A DNA stretch of 64,000 nt, taken from Gilvimarinus gilvus (lineage in GTDB: Bacteria > Pseudomonadota > Gammaproteobacteria > Pseudomonadales > Cellvibrionaceae). The notes beneath the pieces were generated by a model that ran no database searches, was not told the DNA's origin, and worked only from the letters and a program-made list of their open reading frames with translations. Made by a program: the position numbers and the translations under genes. Positions 7,679 to 16,955 of the stretch are shown in pieces. The stretch covers positions 62,001-126,000 of the forward strand of contig NZ_JAULRU010000577.1 in assembly GCF_030518155.1 (NCBI RefSeq), read 5' to 3'. How positions within the stretch are numbered: position 1 is the stretch's first letter; every line of letters begins with the position of its first letter.

Positions 7679-8659
7679 CTAGAATACTTCTTCCGGCTCC
7701 AGATCAAACAGGTACTGAGGCTCCACGTCGAGTTTGCGGATAATGTCGTCGCCTTCGGATTTAAGCAGCTCCATGTCCTCAGGTGCCAGATCGCCCTGCA
7801 ACCCCTGCCGAATGACAATTTCAACCCGACGGTTACGCGCGCGGTTAGACGCACTATCGTTAGGCGCCAAGGGTCTTACATCGGCAAAACCCGAAACTTC
7901 AAAGCGTTTAGGTACCAGATAACCGCCGCGCATAAGCTGTGAGGCAACAGAGGCTGCCCGCATGGCCGACAGGTCCCAGTTGGAGCGAAACTGCGCCGAA
8001 CGGATCGGAATATTATCGGTATGACCCTGCACCTCAATTCGCCCTGGCTTTAACATCAAGACCGCTCTAATCTCATCGATCACATCATAGTAATCAGCGG
8101 CGAGCCTGGCCGAGCCAGACTCAAACGAACCTTTCTCGCGAATCCGAATGATAATTTGCCGACCTTCCGTTTCTATTTCCAATTCGCCGTTGCTAATACG
8201 CTCTTCCAGCTTGCCGGCCAATTCCGCCGCGTCCTGCTGAGTTTGTTCAATCAGGCCTTCAATAATCTTCTGTAGCCGGTCTTTGGCGCCGTCATCCATG
8301 TCCGGTTCACCGCGCTCGATGTCGTATTCTTGCGCATCGCGCACCTCCAGACTCATTTGGGTAATGTCCTGAGTGCGTTGAAAAATTTCGGTAATCGGCG
8401 TTGGATCGGGCTTACCCGGACTAAACTCCTGAGCGATGATGCTGGTGCCCTTGGGAACCTCCGTGACGTTGAGCTTGGCCTGCACACCGAATGCCTGCGC
8501 CAAAGACCCTGCCAAACGCCGAAATTTCATAGCGTCCATTTCTGAAAAAGAAAGCAGCAATACAAAGAAACACATGAGCAGCGACATTAAATCGCCAAAG
8601 GTGGCAAGCCAGGCAGGTAGACCGGGTTCACATTCGCATTCGTTTTCTTCTTCGTCCAT
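7679..8659 (-). CDS. pomB: Sodium-type flagellar stator protein PomB/MotB (326 aa)
   Basis: A short cytoplasmic tail rich in E and C leads to one membrane helix (GLPAWLATFGDLMSLLMCFF) carrying the ion-binding aspartate at position 23, the equivalent of PomB Asp24. The periplasmic OmpA-like domain has IEVQGHTDNIPI and NRARNRRVEI, which bind peptidoglycan. The sequence around the helix resembles Vibrio PomB more than E. coli MotB, suggesting Na+ drive. It lies 14 bp after pomA in one operon. ATG with GGAG upstream. Confidence 0.9.
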   Translation of the reverse strand: MDEEENECECEPGLPAWLATFGDLMSLLMCFFVLLLSFSEMDAMKFRRLAGSLAQAFGVQAKLNVTEVPKGTSIIAQEFSPGKPDPTPITEIFQRTQDITQMSLEVRDAQEYDIERGEPDMDDGAKDRLQKIIEGLIEQTQQDAAELAGKLEERISNGELEIETEGRQIIIRIREKGSFESGSARLAADYYDVIDEIRAVLMLKPGRIEVQGHTDNIPIRSAQFRSNWDLSAMRAASVASQLMRGGYLVPKRFEVSGFADVRPLAPNDSASNRARNRRVEIVIRQGLQGDLAPEDMELLKSEGDDIIRKLDVEPQYLFDLEPEEVF

Positions 8660-8673
8660 CTTCGCCTACTCCC

Positions 8674-9438
8674 CTACCCGGCCGTATCGGCCACTTCGCG
8701 CTTACGCTCGGGTAAGTAGGTGCGCAAAATAGTGTCAATCACCCGGGGGTTCTGGCCATTTTGGATGGCGAGTAAACCGTCAATGATCATACTTTTAATC
8801 AGATACTCTTCCCCTGCGCGCAATTTGAGCTTATCGGCAATGGGCAGCGCAATAGCATTGGCAATCATTGCGCCGTAGAGTGTGGTCAACAGCGCAACCG
8901 CCATCGCCGGGCCAATTGCTTTGGGGTCGTCCATATTCGCCAGCATAGCCACTAGCCCAATCAAGGTGCCGATCATACCCATCGCTGGGGCAACGTCGCC
9001 GATCGCGGCAAATATAGAAGAGCCACTGGTGTGGCGTTTTTCGGCCAAAGAGCGGTCTTTGGACAGCATGGTACGCACCACATCCGGGTCGTGACCATCC
9101 ACCAATAATTGAATGCCTTTTTGCATAAACCCATTGGTGACTTCTTTGCCTTCGAGTGACAGCAGCCCCCCTTTGCGGGCAGCATCGGCCAGATCGACGA
9201 TCTCTTCAATCATATCCAGCGGATCATCCGATTTATTGACAAAGCTTTTGCCCGCAACCTTAAACGCGCTCAAGAATTGGCTCAACCCATACTTCGCCAT
9301 GACAGCGAACACAGTGCCACCGACCACAATGACTAGCGATGGGGCGTTGACGAACATACCAAGCTCGCCCGACATAAACATTGAGGCGACAATCAGGCCC
9401 AAAGCCCCCAATAGCCCAATCAGTGTTGCTAAATCCAC
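8674..9438 (-). CDS. pomA: Flagellar stator protein PomA/MotA (254 aa)
   Basis: Four membrane segments are visible: residues ~4-21, ~30-48, ~150-170 and ~182-202. The conserved cytoplasmic loop contains RSLAEKRHTSGSSIFAAIGD, and GMIGTLIGLVAML forms TM3. The length matches PomA (253 residues) and is shorter than E. coli MotA (295). Together with PomB it forms the 5:2 torque-generating ion channel in the inner membrane. The start is GTG at 9438 with AAGGAG upstream. No flagellar structural genes are in the window, as usual for isolated pomAB loci. Confidence 0.92.
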   Translation of the reverse strand: MDLATLIGLLGALGLIVASMFMSGELGMFVNAPSLVIVVGGTVFAVMAKYGLSQFLSAFKVAGKSFVNKSDDPLDMIEEIVDLADAARKGGLLSLEGKEVTNGFMQKGIQLLVDGHDPDVVRTMLSKDRSLAEKRHTSGSSIFAAIGDVAPAMGMIGTLIGLVAMLANMDDPKAIGPAMAVALLTTLYGAMIANAIALPIADKLKLRAGEEYLIKSMIIDGLLAIQNGQNPRVIDTILRTYLPERKREVADTAG

Positions 9439-9551
9439 TCCTCACTCCTTAGCGGCACCCGGATGAACATTCATTTACCACTTATTCTAGTCGCAAACTG
9501 CACCCAAAAGTAAAAATTAAAAACCGACTCTGAAACCTTGATAGGAAACGC

Positions 9552-9557
9552 TATAAT
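9552..9557 (+). promoter_or_regulatory. -10 element TATAAT upstream of xseB
   Basis: A consensus TATAAT lies ~87 bp before xseB in the divergent gap with pomA. No good -35 hexamer sits 17 bp upstream, so this is a tentative promoter for xseB-ispA-dxs. Confidence 0.35.
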
Positions 9558-9643
9558 ACGCCGACATTCACGGGATATGCCCAGCTTATCGGCCACAGGC
9601 CCATAACATTAAGGCCATTATCCCCCACACTACAGGTTTAGTA

Positions 9644-9886
9644 ATGCCCGGCGCCAAGAAAAAGCCCGACCTTGAGTCATCGCTAAAGCAGCTCGAAAGC
9701 ATAGTCAGTGAGATGGAGTCTGGAGAGCTATCTCTAGAGCAGTCGCTGCAGGCATTCGAAAAAGGCATTAAGCTGACCCGCGAGTGCCAACTGCGACTCA
9801 CCGATGCCGAAGCACAAGTAAAGCAGCTGCTGGAACACAATGGCGAACTGACGCTGACTGATTTCGACCCCCCGGAAGATAATTAA
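9644..9886 (+). CDS. xseB: Exodeoxyribonuclease VII small subunit
   Basis: An 80-residue protein with LESSLKQLESIVSEMESGE and LEQSLQAFEKGIKLTRECQ, the diagnostic helical pair of XseB. Several copies bind the large subunit XseA to make the single-strand-specific nuclease that trims DNA in mismatch repair and recombination. xseA is not in the window. The stop overlaps the ispA start by one base (TAATG), the classic xseB-ispA-dxs order. Confidence 0.95.
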   Translation: MPGAKKKPDLESSLKQLESIVSEMESGELSLEQSLQAFEKGIKLTRECQLRLTDAEAQVKQLLEHNGELTLTDFDPPEDN

Positions 9887-10770
9887 TGTCCGCCTATATG
9901 GATTTTTCGCAGTCGGTACGCTCACGCATCGACAGCGCGCTACAGCAGGCGATCCCCGACACTGCGGACAACCCACTGGGCGCCGCCATGCGCTACGCAC
10001 TCGCCGGCGGCGGTAAACGTATCCGCCCCCTGCTGGTATTTGCCGGCTTCCAGGCGGTAAGCTGCAAATCCGACCACCCGGCGCTGGACAATGTTGCCTG
10101 CGCGATCGAGGCGATTCACGCCTACAGTCTAATACACGACGACTTGCCGGCAATGGACGACGACGATCTGCGCCGCGGCCAACCTACTTGCCACATTGCT
10201 TTTGACGAGGCGACCGCCATTCTCGCCGGTGACGCCTTGCAAACGTTAGCGTTCGAGCTGTTAGCCAAAGCACCCGAGCTGAGCGACAGTACCCGGCTGG
10301 CCCTGATTCAAACTCTGGCCAGAGGTGCAGGCGCGCAAGGCATGGTGTTGGGTCAGGCCATCGACCTGGCGGCGGTTGACCAGGAACTGACGCTCAGCCA
10401 GCTTGAACATATGCATCGCTGTAAAACCGGCGCCCTTATCGACGCCAGTATTACCATGGGGGCCTGGGTTGGCGCCGCCAATAGCGAGTCTTTAAGCGTG
10501 CTTACAGAGTTCAGCCGCGCACTGGGTTTAGCCTTTCAGGTGCAGGACGACATTCTCGATGTCACCTCGGACACTCAAACTCTGGGCAAGCAACAGGGCG
10601 CCGACCAGGCTCGCAACAAGCCTACCTACGTCTCACTGCTAGGGCTTGACGGAGCTCGCCAAAAAGCTCAGGACCTGTACCGCCAGGCACTGGATTGCTT
10701 ACCCCATTTACCCGGAAACACCCAAACATTGCGCGTAATCGCACAATATATAGTTGAGCGTAAACACTAG
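9886..10770 (+). CDS. ispA: Farnesyl diphosphate synthase
   Basis: Short-chain trans-prenyltransferase making FPP from DMAPP/GPP and IPP in the cytoplasm. The first aspartate-rich motif is DDLPAMDDDD (~84-93) and the second DDILD (~221), both binding Mg-diphosphate. GGGKRIRPLL at ~44-53 and the KTGALI segment are also conserved. Length of 294 is typical. It is translationally coupled to xseB and followed 42 bp later by dxs, so the operon feeds isoprenoid, quinone and undecaprenyl synthesis. Confidence 0.95.
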   Translation: MSAYMDFSQSVRSRIDSALQQAIPDTADNPLGAAMRYALAGGGKRIRPLLVFAGFQAVSCKSDHPALDNVACAIEAIHAYSLIHDDLPAMDDDDLRRGQPTCHIAFDEATAILAGDALQTLAFELLAKAPELSDSTRLALIQTLARGAGAQGMVLGQAIDLAAVDQELTLSQLEHMHRCKTGALIDASITMGAWVGAANSESLSVLTEFSRALGLAFQVQDDILDVTSDTQTLGKQQGADQARNKPTYVSLLGLDGARQKAQDLYRQALDCLPHLPGNTQTLRVIAQYIVERKH

Positions 10771-10812
10771 TGGCGCCTACAATGGCAGGTTTGCGATAAG
10801 CGATACTCCCAA

Positions 10813-12702
10813 ATGCTGAACGAAATACCTCAAACGCGACCGGCAACCCCGCTGCTGGATCGCATCGACTCCCCCGCCGACTTGCGCGAGCTCAGTGACA
10901 AAGAGCTGCCCAAGCTTGCCGAAGAGTTGCGAGCATTTTTGCTGTACAGCGTAGGGCAAACGGGCGGCCATTTTGGTGCGGGGCTCGGCGTTGTAGAACT
11001 GACGATTGCTCTGCATTATGTCTATCAAACGCCCGTTGACCGCCTGGTGTGGGATGTCGGGCATCAGACGTATCCCCATAAGATTCTAACCGGCCGGCGC
11101 GAGCAACTGCTCACGATGCGTCAGGCTGACGGTTTATCAGGCTTCCCTAAGCGCGAAGAGAGTGAATACGATACCTTTGGGGTCGGCCACTCCAGCACTT
11201 CCATTAGCGCCGCTCTGGGTATGGCGTTGGCCGGTAACGACAACAAATGCGCCGCGATTATAGGCGATGGTGCCATGACCGCGGGCATGGCATTTGAGGC
11301 GCTAAACCACGCCGCCCATACCGAAGCCGACCTGCTGGTTATTCTCAACGATAACAATATGTCGATATCGCCCAATGTGGGCGGCCTCGCCACTTATCTG
11401 TCGAAAATTTGGGGCAGCAAGTTTTACAACTCGCTACGCGAGGGCAGCAAACAGGTGCTGACTAAAATCCCCTCTGCCTGGGAGTTCGCCCGCCGCACTG
11501 AAGAGCACTTTAAGGGGTTTGTCTCGCCCGGCACTTTGTTCGAAGAGCTAGGCTTTAATTACATCGGTCCTATCGACGGCCACGATATGACCTCGCTGGT
11601 GCGCTACCTGCGCAACCTGCGCGATGTAAAGGGCCCCAAGTTACTGCATATCATCACCCAAAAAGGCAAAGGGTTTGAGCCTGCAGAGCAAGATCCGGTG
11701 GGCTACCACGCGCTCAATAAGCTCGAACCGGCCCCCAAGAAACCCGTACCCAACCGGCCCAAATTTCAGGCTGTGTTTGGTCAGTGGCTTTGTGATATGG
11801 CCGCGATTGAGCCACGGCTGGTTGGCATAACCCCCGCCATGTGTGAGGGGTCTGGCATGGTCGAATTTGCCGAACAGTACGCCGAGCGCTTCTATGACGT
11901 CGCCATTGCCGAGCAGCATGCTGTCACCTTGGCCGCCGGGCTTGCCTGTGAGGGCAAAAAACCCGTGGTTGCCATCTACTCGACTTTCTTACAACGCGCT
12001 TACGATCAGTTGATACACGACGTGGCCTTGCAGAATCTGGACGTCACCTTCGCCATAGATCGCGCAGGGTTGGTTGGCGAAGACGGGGCCACTCACGCCG
12101 GCAGCTTCGACATCTCCTTTTTACGCTGCATTCCCAATATGGTGTTAGCGACGCCTTCTGATGAAAATGAGTGCCGCCAGCTTCTGTACACCTGTTTTAG
12201 CCACCAAGGCCCCAGCGCTGTGCGCTACCCTCGTGGGCGCGGCCCGGGCGCGACCATCGAACCGGCAATGAACGCTCTGCCTCTGGGCAAAGGGATCATA
12301 AAGCGCCACGGCACCAGCGCCGCCCTGCTGTGTTTTGGCACACTGACCGCCAATGCCCAACAAGCTGCCAGCGAACTGGGGTTAACGCTGTGTGACATGC
12401 GTTTTGTCAAACCACTGGATACTGAGCTTATTGGGCAGATGGCGCGCAGCCATGCGCTGCTCGTCACGCTGGAAGAAAACGCCATTGCCGGTGGAGCCGG
12501 TTCGGCGGTAACCGAGTTTCTCAACACTCAACAACTCAACACTCCCGTGCTTCAGTTAGGCCTGAGCGACGACTTTGTCAGCCATGCCAGTCAGTCCGGG
12601 CAACTGGCCAATCAAGGCCTAGACGCAGCGGGTATAGGTTGCAGTATTCGCCAGCGACTCTCCCAACTCGGTGTTCATAGCCTGGAAACCCGAGCGCGTT
12701 AA
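10813..12702 (+). CDS. dxs: 1-deoxy-D-xylulose-5-phosphate synthase
   Basis: Thiamine-diphosphate enzyme joining pyruvate and glyceraldehyde-3-phosphate, first step of the MEP pathway. Visible: [13 protein letters not shown], the [17 protein letters not shown]...NDN ThDP/Mg motif, the central transketolase signature with [13 protein letters not shown], and the C-terminal domain with [11 protein letters not shown]. Full length (629; E. coli 620). It has no strong ribosome site, consistent with coupling to the genes before it. Confidence 0.96.
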   Translation: MLNEIPQTRPATPLLDRIDSPADLRELSDKELPKLAEELRAFLLYSVGQTGGHFGAGLGVVELTIALHYVYQTPVDRLVWDVGHQTYPHKILTGRREQLLTMRQADGLSGFPKREESEYDTFGVGHSSTSISAALGMALAGNDNKCAAIIGDGAMTAGMAFEALNHAAHTEADLLVILNDNNMSISPNVGGLATYLSKIWGSKFYNSLREGSKQVLTKIPSAWEFARRTEEHFKGFVSPGTLFEELGFNYIGPIDGHDMTSLVRYLRNLRDVKGPKLLHIITQKGKGFEPAEQDPVGYHALNKLEPAPKKPVPNRPKFQAVFGQWLCDMAAIEPRLVGITPAMCEGSGMVEFAEQYAERFYDVAIAEQHAVTLAAGLACEGKKPVVAIYSTFLQRAYDQLIHDVALQNLDVTFAIDRAGLVGEDGATHAGSFDISFLRCIPNMVLATPSDENECRQLLYTCFSHQGPSAVRYPRGRGPGATIEPAMNALPLGKGIIKRHGTSAALLCFGTLTANAQQAASELGLTLCDMRFVKPLDTELIGQMARSHALLVTLEENAIAGGAGSAVTEFLNTQQLNTPVLQLGLSDDFVSHASQSGQLANQGLDAAGIGCSIRQRLSQLGVHSLETRAR

Positions 12703-12766
12703 GCCACAGCTTCACGCGTTAACAACGGGGAATTCATTGCTCGATCAGAGTAAAAAAGGTATCCTA

Positions 12767-12785
12767 ATTAATAATTACTCTCATT
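12767..12785 (+). promoter_or_regulatory. Putative Fur box before feoA
   Basis: The 15-mer ATAATTACTCTCATT differs in one base from ATAATTATTCTCATT, a common natural gammaproteobacterial Fur-site core. It ends 24 bp before the feoA start, where bound Fur would block transcription. Iron-repressed control is inferred. Confidence 0.55.
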
Positions 12786-12809
12786 TTCCCCTTGGTTGAT
12801 TTTCACACT

Positions 12810-13139
12810 ATGACTGCCAGTTCTACCGTTACTAGCCCCGCCGATATGGCTAGCACAACTCTTCCTCTGCACCAATGTAGCAAGGGGCAAACTGTGCGCT
12901 TACTTCAGGTTGCCAGCCAACAGGCTTTTGCTGATCAGGATGAGCTCGTCTCATTGCGCTTAAAAGAGCTGGGCTTTTTGCCCGGTGCGGTATTGACCGT
13001 GCTCGGTTTCGGCTTTCTCGGGCGCGACCCGATCGCCGTTAAAATCGGCAGAACCAAGTTTGCATTGCGCCGCGCCGAAGCCAGTAAGTTGATTGTTGAA
13101 CCGGTCGCGGCAGAGGCTCCAACTGAGGGCAAACAATGA
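12810..13139 (+). CDS. feoA: Ferrous iron transport protein A
   Basis: A small SH3-like protein: LPLHQCSKGQTVRLLQV, then LRLKELGFLPGAVLTVLGFGFLGRDPIAVKIG, the typical FeoA pattern, and RRAEASKLIVEP at the end. FeoA is cytoplasmic and supports FeoB activity. I use the ATG at 12810 (109 aa); an earlier TTG and a later ATG at 12846 are possible because no ribosome site is strong. The stop overlaps feoB (ATGA). Confidence 0.88.
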   Translation: MTASSTVTSPADMASTTLPLHQCSKGQTVRLLQVASQQAFADQDELVSLRLKELGFLPGAVLTVLGFGFLGRDPIAVKIGRTKFALRRAEASKLIVEPVAAEAPTEGKQ

Positions 13140-14983
13140 GCGCTCAGCCTATTCGCTACGCCTTAGTGGGCAACCCCAACTGCGGCAAAACCTCAATTTT
13201 TAATCGTCTTACCGGCGCCCGCGCCAAAGTGGCCAACTACCCCGGCGTTACCGTAGAGAGGCGCACCGGCCCGGTAGGAGAACTCGAGCACAGTGCGCAC
13301 CTGGTCGACTTACCCGGCACGTACAGCTTGCACGTATCCTCTCTGGATGAAAAAGTGGCGCGCGACATCATTCTGGGCTGCATGCCTGGAGAGGCGCCGC
13401 CGGATGTGCTGATTGCGGTGGTGGACGCCACCAACCTGCGCCTGGGTTTGCGTTTGGTCATGGAACTCGCAGAGCTCGGCCGCCCCATGATACTCGCGCT
13501 CAATCAAGCCGACTCTGCCGCCAAGCAAGGCATGAAAATCGATACCGAAGGCTTGGCGCAGGCGATTGGAATGCCGATTGTCGAAACGGTCGCTATTCGT
13601 CGCAACGGTATGCAAGCCCTGCGTACGGCTATGGAGCAGTTTGCCAACAATTTCAGCGGTGAACGCAGCGCCAGCATCGATATGCCCGAGCGCAGCGAGT
13701 CCATTGAGTCGCTCTACCAGCGCATCGAGGCGCTGATTCAACAATTTGTTGAGGCACCCACGGCGCGCAACACGTGGCAAGACACCCTGGATCGTGTCGT
13801 TATGCACCCGGTCATCGGCTTTGCCGTTCTGATGGCTATTTTGTTGATGATTTTTCAGGCGGTATTTGCCTGGGCCGCCCCGGTGATGGATTTAATCGAC
13901 GGATCTTTTGGCGCGCTCGGAGAAACAGTTGCAACGGCTTTGCCACAGGGCATCCTGCAGGACTTTCTGGTCAATGGACTGATTGCCGGGGTGGGTGGTG
14001 TACTGGTATTTTTGCCGCAAATTATTATTTTATTTTTCTTTATTTTAGTGCTGGAAGACTCCGGCTACTTGACCCGCGCGGCGTTTTTACTGGATCGGCC
14101 CATGCGCGGTGTTGGCCTGTCCGGGCGCTCGTTTATTCCACTACTGTCGAGCTTTGCCTGCGCCGTACCCGGCATTATGGCGACACGCACTGTGCCCGAC
14201 CCGCGCGAGCGTTTAGTGGCCATTATGGTGGCCCCTCTAATGACCTGTTCCGCGCGTCTGCCGGTGTACACACTCATTATCGCTGCATTTATTCCCGAAC
14301 AAAACGTATTCGGATTTTTCAATCTGCAGGGGCTTACGCTGTTCGTACTTTACATTGCCGGCATTGTCAGCGCTGCCGCGGCCGCATGGCTTATGCGCCT
14401 GAAGCAAACCCGCGATGAATTTCCACTGCTGTTGGAGCTGCCCAGCTACCGTATACCGTCGCTCTACCATTTGTTGATTGGACTGCGCGAGCGCACCTGG
14501 GTTTTCCTGCGCCGGGTCGGTACTATTATTTTGGCTCTGTCGATTGTGCTGTGGGCTCTGTCGAGCTTTCCGGCAGCGCCGCTGGACGCTACCCGCCCCG
14601 CCATTGAGTACAGCTTTGCCGGACAACTGGGGCGATTGATGGAACCCTTATTCTCGCCCATGGGCTTTAACTGGCAGATGTGTATAGCGCTTATTCCAGC
14701 GCTGGCCGCACGGGAAGTGGCGGTAAGTGCTCTGGCTACGGTATACGCGGTGGGCGGCGAAGCCGCTCTGGGTAGCGCACTGGGAGCCAGTTGGGGCTTG
14801 CCCGTTGCGCTGGCTTACCTTGCCTGGTTTGTCTATGCGCCGCAGTGCTTAGCAACCATTGCCGTGGTTCGCCGCGAAACCAACTCGCGCTCAGCAACGA
14901 CCTTCTTCACCCTTTATTTGTTCGGACTGGCGTATCTGGCTGCCGTTATCACCTACCAGCTTGCCTCATGGCTGTTGGGGTAA
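13136..14983 (+). CDS. feoB: Ferrous iron transporter FeoB
   Basis: The N-terminal G domain has GNPNCGKTSIFN (G1), YPGVTVE (switch I), DLPGTYS (G3) and NQAD (G4). The membrane part follows from ~residue 225, with the Gate motif LPVYTLIIAAF at ~377-387 and conserved cysteines in SSFACAVPGIMATR. At 615 residues it is shorter than E. coli FeoB (773), mainly in the cytosolic helical region and C-terminus, as in other compact FeoB proteins. It imports Fe2+ across the inner membrane. Operon feoA-feoB-Cys-rich partner. Confidence 0.95.
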   Translation: MSAQPIRYALVGNPNCGKTSIFNRLTGARAKVANYPGVTVERRTGPVGELEHSAHLVDLPGTYSLHVSSLDEKVARDIILGCMPGEAPPDVLIAVVDATNLRLGLRLVMELAELGRPMILALNQADSAAKQGMKIDTEGLAQAIGMPIVETVAIRRNGMQALRTAMEQFANNFSGERSASIDMPERSESIESLYQRIEALIQQFVEAPTARNTWQDTLDRVVMHPVIGFAVLMAILLMIFQAVFAWAAPVMDLIDGSFGALGETVATALPQGILQDFLVNGLIAGVGGVLVFLPQIIILFFFILVLEDSGYLTRAAFLLDRPMRGVGLSGRSFIPLLSSFACAVPGIMATRTVPDPRERLVAIMVAPLMTCSARLPVYTLIIAAFIPEQNVFGFFNLQGLTLFVLYIAGIVSAAAAAWLMRLKQTRDEFPLLLELPSYRIPSLYHLLIGLRERTWVFLRRVGTIILALSIVLWALSSFPAAPLDATRPAIEYSFAGQLGRLMEPLFSPMGFNWQMCIALIPALAAREVAVSALATVYAVGGEAALGSALGASWGLPVALAYLAWFVYAPQCLATIAVVRRETNSRSATTFFTLYLFGLAYLAAVITYQLASWLLG

Positions 14984-15017
14984 ACGGTAATAGACAGACG
15001 TCAGGGGAGACGTAATT

Positions 15018-15221
15018 ATGTGGCAGGAAATCATTGTCGGAATTTGCGTGCTAGTGGCGGCCATCGCCGTCATTCGTCGCATGTTGAGAGGGAGCCCTGC
15101 GTGCGGCAGCGGTTGTTCCGGCTGTGCCAGTCAGGGAGCTTGCAGTGTTCAGGCCAGCCCCCAGATCGAGCAACACGCCCTTACATTGTCACCGCAGGCG
15201 CCTTACAAAAACGCTCAATAA
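15018..15221 (+). CDS. FeoB-associated Cys-rich membrane protein (67 aa)
   Basis: One N-terminal membrane helix (IIVGICVLVAAIAVIRRML) is followed by CGSGCSGCASQGAC, the cysteine cluster of the small proteins often encoded right after feoB. It occupies the feoC position but has no winged helix. It may bind iron or a cluster at the FeoB channel; this is inferred from position. The ATG has GGGGAG upstream. Its 3' end overlaps the convergent halogenase gene by 41 bp, at 15181-15221. Confidence 0.8.
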   Translation: MWQEIIVGICVLVAAIAVIRRMLRGSPACGSGCSGCASQGACSVQASPQIEQHALTLSPQAPYKNAQ

Positions 15222-16701
15222 ACTCATCGTGAGTAGGCTGCGTTGCCGCTATTTTCTCAATAGCGGCTTTACCGGCAGCCATTGATGCCCTGAGCGCAGC
15301 GTAATCGAGCGCATCTACAGTCGGGTTGTAGCGCTCGGGGACAACCCCCATTCCGGTCAGAACCATCTGCCAATTCACCGCTTCAAATAGCACTTCAACA
15401 CCCGGCACAACGGTGCCTGATGCCTTAAAGACTGCGAGCTTGCGCTGCAAATCTTCCGACTGAGGCATATTTTGGCAGAATTGCCAAAAAGGGGTGTCAT
15501 TGCGTTTTGTGGTGCAGTAATGCATCACCAGAAAATCTCGAATTTCGGCATACTCCCCATGCATACGACGATTAAACTCATCCACTAAGGTGCTGTGAAT
15601 GCCTCGATCCGGAAAGTGGCGAATAAACATAGCCACCGAACGCGACACCAGATGAATGGCCGTAGACTCCAGCGGTTCCAGAAAACCCTGCGCCAAACCA
15701 AGCGCGAGACAATTCTTATGCCAAATTTTACGGCGAACACCAGTGAGAAATGGTATCACTTTGGGTTCGCCCAACGGTTTGGTATCAAGCGCGTTCAATA
15801 AGGTGTTGGCCGCTTCGTCATCACTGATGTAATCACTGCAATAGACGTAACCATTGCCTGTGCGGTGCTGCAGGGGAATTCGCCAGGTCCAGCCCGCCTC
15901 GCGCGCGGTTGCAAGCGTATAAGGCGCCGTATGTTCGGCTTTGGCACTGGGCACGGTGACGGCGCGATTACACGGCAAGAAATGCGACCAATCTTCGTAA
16001 CCTGCCTTTAACGTTTGCTCAATCAACAGCCCCTTAAAACCGGTGCAGTCGATAAAGAAATCGCCACTGACCGATTCGCCACCTTTTAGCTTTAACGTGG
16101 TGATATTGCCCTCGGCATCTTGCTCAACGGACTCAACATGGGCTTCGGTGCGTTTCACACCGGCCGACTGCGCATAGCGACTGAGGTACTGGCCAACCAG
16201 AGTTGAATCGAGATGCAGTGCGTAGCCAACCGCGGCCAATGGTGTTTGCGCGGCTTTGTGCGGCAGGAAAAATCGGTTCTGGCCTGCCAGAATTCCCTCT
16301 GGCGAGTGCTCCATCAAAGAGACGGAATCGCCTTCGCTGCGGGCCTTTAACCAGAGTTGATAAAAATCGTGTCCATCTATTTGACGGCCAATTTTACCGA
16401 ACGAATGGAAATAGCTTTGCCCTTTCTCTGCCCAGTCGGCAAATTCAATGCCCCACTTAAATGTACTTTGGGTTTGACGGATAAAATCTACCTCGTCGAT
16501 GCCCAGATTGCGTATTGCGGTGAGGAAGTGCGGCAAGGTCGCCTCGCCTACGCCGATAATCCCGACCTCTGGCGATTCGACGACTTCAATGCTCACATCG
16601 GTGTCTTTAAACACATTGCCGAGAGTGGCCGCGGCGATCCACCCCGCAGTACCACCACCGACGACAACAAATTGGGTGATACGGTTGTCAGATGACTTCA
16701 T
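15181..16701 (-). CDS. Flavin-dependent tryptophan halogenase family protein (506 aa)
   Basis: Rossmann motif VVVGGGTAGWIAA at 12-24, catalytic-type lysine K82 in TFKWGIEF, the family signature GWTWRIPL, and EPLESTAIHL supplying the second active-site glutamate. These residues match PrnA/RebH-type halogenases, which use FADH2, O2 and chloride or bromide. Cellvibrionales carry many such genes next to sugar-uptake or glycosidase genes; their real substrates are mostly unknown, so free tryptophan should not be assumed. Here it is divergent from a GH20 gene. No flavin reductase or prenyl/NRPS genes are nearby, so this is not an obvious metabolite cluster. Confidence 0.88.
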   Translation of the reverse strand: MKSSDNRITQFVVVGGGTAGWIAAATLGNVFKDTDVSIEVVESPEVGIIGVGEATLPHFLTAIRNLGIDEVDFIRQTQSTFKWGIEFADWAEKGQSYFHSFGKIGRQIDGHDFYQLWLKARSEGDSVSLMEHSPEGILAGQNRFFLPHKAAQTPLAAVGYALHLDSTLVGQYLSRYAQSAGVKRTEAHVESVEQDAEGNITTLKLKGGESVSGDFFIDCTGFKGLLIEQTLKAGYEDWSHFLPCNRAVTVPSAKAEHTAPYTLATAREAGWTWRIPLQHRTGNGYVYCSDYISDDEAANTLLNALDTKPLGEPKVIPFLTGVRRKIWHKNCLALGLAQGFLEPLESTAIHLVSRSVAMFIRHFPDRGIHSTLVDEFNRRMHGEYAEIRDFLVMHYCTTKRNDTPFWQFCQNMPQSEDLQRKLAVFKASGTVVPGVEVLFEAVNWQMVLTGMGVVPERYNPTVDALDYAALRASMAAGKAAIEKIAATQPTHDEFIERFCKAPAVTM

Positions 16702-16769
16702 AGAAATGTTTCTGCTTTTGTGTGGGGCACTTACCTAAAGAACTGTAATTTTCTGTCCACTGCGCGTTT

Positions 16770-16777
16770 AAGCGCTT
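16770..16777. promoter_or_regulatory. Palindromic AAGCGCTT, possible LacI-family site
   Basis: AAGCGCTT is the core of many LacI/GalR-family operators. It sits in the 254-bp divergent region between the halogenase and GH20 genes, 69 bp before the halogenase start. Only the 8-bp core is symmetric, so this is weak evidence. Confidence 0.25.
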
Positions 16778-16955
16778 GCTCTCACTCTTATAGTTAATCT
16801 ACATTGCACATTAAGTCATGAAATACGGCCTATGCACTGAGCATCAAGGATAAACGCCGCAGAGCGTAAAATCCACTTTGAATACTCGCAATAAGCTTGG
16901 CGCCGTAAACAATAAATAAGTGCCCCATCGCAAAGTCGATACACGGAGCAACACA

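Noticed and set aside
10777-12527. Several antisense frames of ~90-100 codons over dxs
   Set aside because: All lie opposite conserved Dxs sequence and show no initiation signals.
13774-14418. 214-codon open frame on the plus strand within feoB
   Set aside because: It is a shifted-frame shadow of the FeoB membrane domain with no start context or family features.
15020-15232. Overlapping 70-codon frame next to the Cys-rich Feo gene
   Set aside because: The other frame has the membrane helix and cysteine cluster expected after feoB; this one has neither.
15181-16701. Biosynthetic gene cluster around the halogenase
   Set aside because: No NRPS, PKS, prenyltransferase, flavin reductase or tailoring genes within reach.
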